From: Amoebidium appalachense
Lineage: Eukaryota; Ichthyosporea
Reading direction: 5' to 3'
Assembly (NCBI GenBank): GCA_963693365.1
Contig: CAVNZM010000004.1
Span: 3,100,001-3,164,000 of the forward strand
DNA length: 64,000 bases
Shown here: piece by piece, positions 49,243 to 64,000 of the stretch
Layout: each line of letters begins with the position of its first letter
Numbering within the stretch: the stretch's first letter is position 1
Notes under the pieces: generated by a model
Seen by the model: the letters and a program-made list of their open reading frames with translations, nothing else
What the model was told of the DNA's origin: nothing
The model's database searches: none
Translations under genes and position numbers: made by a program

Positions 49243-51220
49243 CAACAAACATACGCAAAGCACAACAACCACATTACAAGACACACAACACAAGACACAA
49301 TGCACACTCGACACATAAAAGTCGCCACGGCGTGCATGAGTGGGGATTCACACATAGAAAACCGTCGCGCGCTCGCGCGCATACACACACACAGGCAATG
49401 CACACAGACACAAAGAACGTGCACGTACACCCCACAGAGAGGCATGCACACACAGAAAGGGCCCAGACACATCGGCTGAGTCAACTTGCACAAGGCAGAA
49501 TTATTCAATAAAAAGCAAAACTATTCTGCAAACAGCAGAACTATCCTGCTAAAAACAGAAATATTCTTTCGGCAGCAGAATTCTGTTGTTTTTTGCGGAA
49601 TAATTCTGCTAAGAGCTGAATAATTCTGCTTAAAGTAGAGCTGCTTTTGCAGAATAATTCTTCTTTGTAGAATAATTCTGCTCTTTGCAGAAAAGTTTTG
49701 CTTTTAGCATAATAAATCTGCTTTTGCAGAATAAATCTGCTTTTGCTGAATAATTTTCCTTTTTGCGGAATAATTCTGCTTTTTGCAGATTAATTCTGCT
49801 TTTGCAGAATAATTCTGCTTTAGCCGATTAATTCTGCCGCAGAATAATTCTGCGCGGAGCAAATTGACTCAGCCGATGTGGTTGGGCCCTACAGAACGCT
49901 CACATAAGACGCTAAAGACAATGACGAGACACAAGAACACAAAGGGACAGCAAAAAAATACTCTGGAAAAAGAGCAGGCCTAGAATCCGGATAGACTCCC
50001 AGAGAGACATTACCCTGTAGGTACTTGGCAAATTTAAAGACCAGCGTACCACTAAGTAGTCCCACTTAAGACTTATTACAAGCCCATTGCAAGCCCAAAC
50101 TACCTACATTGCTGGTAGACCCACACATCTTCACGTATACTCACGAAACCCTCCCTTCCTCCATATTCCAACCCTCTAAACGCATACAACCCCCCCCCCC
50201 CTCCCCCCCCCCCCCCCCCGCCCCTCCTCTCCCCTCCCCCCGTCCCTTCTTGCCCTCCACTTCTCCCCCCGTCCTGCTCCTCCCCTACTGCCCCCTTCCC
50301 CTTGCTCCTGCTCCCCTCCCCCCCCCCCCTCCCCCCTCCACCCTTCTCCCCACCTCCACCTCCCACCCCCACCCGGTACATCTGCAGAGAGAGTGTGGTG
50401 CGTATGGCACTAGCATTACAGACTGGCCCGGTCCATGGTGGTTCACATCATGTGTACTGCTGTGGGCCTCTATGGGTGCGCTATCACTGTGCCTGCTGGG
50501 CTCAATGTTGGTTTCATGTGTGACAAAGGAGGTGGCATGGCCAGACCTGGCCGTTTTTTCCCTGTCGATTGCAGCTGCAGGGGGTTTTTTGGCTACGGCT
50601 CTGGTGTTTCCTCTTGCTTTTGGCGATAATGTGCCTGTTATGGGTTCAGCAGGCGAGCGGGTAATTTTCTGTTCACATCTTTTTTGTCAAAGCGTGCGCG
50701 GGGTGTGGGATGCTGGTATGGGCAAGGGGGGAGGGAAGAGAGGTGTGGGGAGGGGGGGGAGAAGGGGGAGGGGTGGAGGGGAGGAGGGGGGGGCTGGGGC
50801 TCAAAGGGTACGCAGAGGGAAAATGAAAGTGATTGGATCACAGACGGTTCGGAATTTCGTGATGGATCAAAACGATAAGGAATGGGGTTATACGGACGAG
50901 GGATGAGGTAAAGAGAATCGACCAGGAAGGAACATGTGTTGCAGATGGTTTTACTTTCTGCACAGAAAACACCCGGAAAGAAGGCCATAGTGTTTGGATT
51001 AAAACTATGAGATGCTGGTGAACCTCAGCATAGGTCATAATAGTTCATGGTCACCCACTATTTCACCATCTCACAATACTTACGGTGTACATGGTTAGCC
51101 CATCGCACATGGCGTATAGTTCACTGCTAACCTTGGGCCCAACAGATTCAGTTCTGTGGGGAGGACAGCGGTTTTTATAAACTGGGGACATGCCAGCTCT
51201 CTCATGGGTATACCTCCGTT

Positions 51221-51255
<35 letters not shown>

Positions 51256-51839
51256 CCCGCCTCCCCCACCCAGTATGGCATACTCTTTATGTGTACTTTG
51301 CAGTTGCGCGGCGTTGTCCGTCTTGAGTGTGTACTTCGTACTCTCCAACACATCATCGAGACTAATCCCCCGTCTCCCCACGGGACACTAGTACATGCCT
51401 GCATTTCTTTGTACCTTGTTTAATAGTATTGCCCGCACTGTTCCTTTTTGTAGTGGACCTTGTCAGTGGCTATTTAACACTCCCACCCATCCCTCCCCGC
51501 CCCTTCCCTCCTCTCTCTTCTTTCGTTTCTCCCCGGTTTGCAGCTATCCCTTGCTTACCATGCTAAATGTAATTCATATATTTCAGCCGGTCCCCTGTGC
51601 ATCTCAGGTGTACTTCTTTTAACACTCTGTGCCCTCCCCCCTCCTCCCTCCCCCTACCCACCCCTCGCTTCATTCCCTTTCCCCTCCCTCCCCTTCCCCC
51701 CTCCCCACCCACACTCCCTCCCCTCTCCCCCCCCCCCCCCCTCTCCCCCTCCCTCCCTCTCTCCCTCTCCTCTCCCCGCATCCCCTCCCTCCCTCTCTCC
51801 CACCTTCCCCCTCCCCTCCCCTCCCCCCCCCTTCTCCCC

Positions 51840-51870
<31 letters not shown>

Positions 51871-52096
51871 ACAAATCGTTTACACCCACAGATACATTGT
51901 TCTAGTCCTTCTTGTTTTTTTCATGAGCCTACCCAGCTGCCTCTACTACAAGAGCTATAGGAAGGTCACCCTAGACCAAAGGCCAAAGGGCTACAAGCAG
52001 CTGAAAACCCTCGGGGAGTCTTTGGAGAGTGTCTCGGGGGACGATTTGCATTTGAGTGGGGAGGAGTCAACCACGGAAATTAAAGAAAGTGTGTGA
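47806..52096 (+). CDS. LHFPL-family-like four-transmembrane protein, five exons
   Basis: Exons: 47806-47911, 48607-48686, 50388-50660, 51146-51207 and 51892-52096. All junctions are GT-AG and phases match; total 241 residues with stop TGA. Predicted helices: about 8-30 (FAALFTVVALGMALYAAL), 79-107 (WWFTSCVLLWASMGALSLCL), 115-140 (FSLSIAAAGGFLATALVF) and 175-192 (YIVLVLLVFFMSLPSC). The first outer loop has Cys residues in VTVACSQPGY and RECGAYG. The second has FCGEDSGFYKLGTCQLSHGY, matching the CG...(F)..G.C pattern of LHFPL (lipoma HMGIC fusion partner-like) tetraspans, which are related in fold to claudins and act as membrane accessory proteins. The tail (about 50 residues) is cytosolic and acidic. 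Intron 2 contains an intact MITE. Confidence 0.75.
49458..49890. mobile_element. intact MITE with terminal inverted repeats and 6-bp target duplication
   Basis: The left end AGGGCCCAGACACATCGGCT continues GAGTCAACTTGC. The right end is its near reverse complement, ending GATGTGGTTGGGCCCT; the inverted repeats are about 35 bases. The element is flanked on both sides by ACAGAA (49452-49457 and 49891-49896), a 6-bp target-site duplication. The 360-base core is an array of imperfect GCAGAATNATTCTGC palindromes with T or A spacers. There is no coding capacity. It lies in intron 2 of the LHFPL-like gene. Confidence 0.85.
51265..51355 (-). repeat. dispersed repeat family, copy 5 (inverted, diverged)
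   Basis: The minus strand reads AGTACGAAGTACACACTCAA, then a diverged middle and ACATAAAGAGTATGC. It is preceded by a poly-C tract at 51222-51252. It lies in the last intron of the LHFPL-like gene. Confidence 0.5.
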
Positions 52097-52193
52097 TGAA
52101 AACTGAGGAATATTTTTCATGTATATAGTCACCTGTTTTAACTGATGTGTTTTTATAAGGGTATTCCCTCACACCCTCTCGTTTTTCATCGCT

Positions 52194-52199
52194 AATAAA
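52194..52199 (+). terminator. polyadenylation signal AATAAA
   Basis: AATAAA lies 95 bases after the TGA of the LHFPL-like gene and is followed by GT- and G-rich sequence, as expected of a 3' processing site. Confidence 0.5.
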
Positions 52200-52667
52200 T
52201 AGCAAAATAGGTGGAGAGGAGGGAAAGGAGGTGTGGGGGGAGGGGGGGGGGAGGGGGGGGGGGGGGGAGGAGAGAGGGAGAGAGAGTGAAAGGAGGGAGG
52301 GAGCGAGCGAGAGGGTATGTACATAGAACAACAGCACAAAATGTTTAAACGTTCCAGCCCAGTTTCTTCTAATTAATTTTTTTTTAACGGTTTTCATATA
52401 TGGGCATAGCAGTGTTTCATCGATTTCTTACGGTCTCCTTAGATGGGTGATTCGATCGAACCGGATTCGATCTCTACCAATCAATAACATGGATTACAGA
52501 AACAGGAGAGTGGTTCGTAAATTGTAGAATGCTTTGGCATACACGCTCGCGGGCACACAGGCACGCAAAAACACACAAACACACACACGTAAACACACAT
52601 GCATGCGCACACACACACACGCGCGCGCACACGCACGCACGCACACACACACACATGCACACGTCAT

Positions 52668-52749
<82 letters not shown>

Positions 52750-53360
52750 TGACATATACATCTGGCACACACAAAAGCACACACCTGCAACACTACACAC
52801 GTCCGATACAACACACGCACCTACGTACACACACCTCCATCCATGGTGCTTGAACACACACTCCCTTGCCCACCCTTTCCCCTCTCATGCACCTGTGCCA
52901 CATCCTGTACACACACACACACACACACACACACGACAGCCACAGTACTTGCTTGCGCGTGCGCACACGCGCAAGCGATTACAAGGGCAAACGCACACCC
53001 GTTGCACACATGAGCACTCGATTCGTACCCTTTGTACCTAGCCAGCCTATTCCCTGGGTTTTATGTAGTGACCAATGGTGAGAACTGAGACTGGTTTAAT
53101 ATGTCCTTTTCTTGCGCAAAAAAAAAAAAAGCAAAACAAAAGGCTTTTTTTCGAAACCCCCCCCCCCCCCCCCCCACCCACCCACCCACCCACCCACCCA
53201 CCCACCCCAACCTTTGCCCATGATTCCTTTTCCCCCTAATCCCCGACGGTAGCCTACCTGCCTACTCTAGGCACATTTGGGCTTTGTTGCCCCTACATAC
53301 TACACAGGTTACAGAAACTGGCTACAGGCTGCTTGTTCAGTAGCTCCGTGCTGTTCCCTC

Positions 53361-53410
<50 letters not shown>

Positions 53411-53826
53411 ACACACACCGCCCCTTTTTTTCTCCCCCCATTTTTTGGGCCCCAGACTCGGAAAGCAGGGGGTTGGGTTTGTGGTGGGGGTGGTGGGGTG
53501 GGGGGGGGGAGAGGGGGGGTTCTTAGCAGCCGCGGAGGAGAAGGGGATGGGGTGAAACCGGAATTTCTACCAGAAGACATGTCACCCATGCAACAGTAAA
53601 CATTCATTACGGCATTTCTTTCTGCCTTTCTGCTGTCACCCCCACTGGGCGGTATATGATTATTATACAAGGTTCTGTAAAACTCCTGTACACATACAAC
53701 ACGGCCTTCGACTCTATCTTTCAACAGCTCCTATTCCTTGAACGGGACATTACCCACATACATTATTCTTCTACAATCATTGTTTTAATACAGGCCTAGA
53801 GTCCCATGGCACCCCAAGTTGTGACG
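52200..53826. other. convergent intergenic region with (CA)n and poly-C
   Basis: It holds G-rich (52230-52310), (CA)n (52672-52746, 52908-52934), poly-C (53157-53176, 53363-53396) and a CCCA run (53177-53208). Unique pieces at 52320-52550 and 53580-53800. No exon seen. Confidence 0.55.
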
Positions 53827-63842
<10,016 letters not shown>

Positions 63843-63860
63843 CTGCGAGCCAGCGCACAA

Positions 63861-63894
<34 letters not shown>

Positions 63895-64000
63895 AGACAC
63901 TACCACCATCCCTCTCCTCCCACCCATGCCTAAATCTCCTAAAACCAACACACTAGAACACATCGCCAGGGAAGCATTGTCGTAAGCAACAAACACCCGA

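Overview
The window comes from an intron-rich nuclear genome crowded with simple repeats. Splice sites are canonical GT-AG, and seven multi-exon genes or gene parts can be rebuilt by matching splice phases. A non-LTR retrotransposon, a MITE-like element, a 4.9-kb satellite and dozens of long poly-G, poly-C, (GT)n/(CA)n, (CT)n and (GA)n tracts fill the rest. The gene set (class C GPCR, potassium-channel T1/BTB domain, LHFPL-type tetraspan, F-box/LRR, ankyrin, YIPF5) suggests a unicellular eukaryote with an animal-like gene repertoire. I cannot name the lineage from sequence alone. TGA and TAG both end genes here.

Layout. 1-1000: nothing convincing except a perfect hairpin. 1029-3900 (-): 5'-truncated LINE-type retrotransposon with endonuclease tail, reverse transcriptase and poly(A). 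3959-4612 (+): two orphan exons. 4850-4960: CCAAT-rich promoter-like segment. 5921-6350: left part of a MITE-like element. 6352-11248: 63-bp satellite. 12681-17798 (-): F-box/LRR gene. 17799-18975: divergent promoter region with a CRE palindrome. 18976-25491 (+): complete nine-exon YIPF5 homologue. 27167-34821 (+): GABA-B-like class C receptor with a bacterial-type solute-binding ectodomain, carrying two in-frame TGA codons and two apparent frame breaks. 36856-46331 (-): T1/BTB + F-box + LRR gene. 47806-52096 (+): LHFPL-like four-helix membrane protein, whose second intron contains an intact MITE (49458-49890). 53827-63842 and beyond (-): ankyrin-repeat protein, 5' end outside the window.

Functional themes. 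Two neighbouring loci encode substrate-receptor-like ubiquitin ligase subunits (F-box/LRR). One of them also carries a CUL3-adaptor-type T1/BTB domain, an architecture I do not recognise. Two loci encode plasma-membrane proteins (receptor and tetraspan), and YIPF5 is an ER-Golgi trafficking protein. There is no operon-like logic. Genes lie in divergent pairs (F-box/YIPF5; T1-F-box/LHFPL) and convergent pairs (receptor/T1-F-box; LHFPL/ankyrin).

Most promising for follow-up: the T1-F-box-LRR fusion; the solute-binding/7TM receptor with internal TGA codons; the MITE with 6-bp target duplication and palindromic core; the codon-multiple satellite; the dispersed repeat family; and microsatellites that abut splice sites and form complementary pairs inside single introns.
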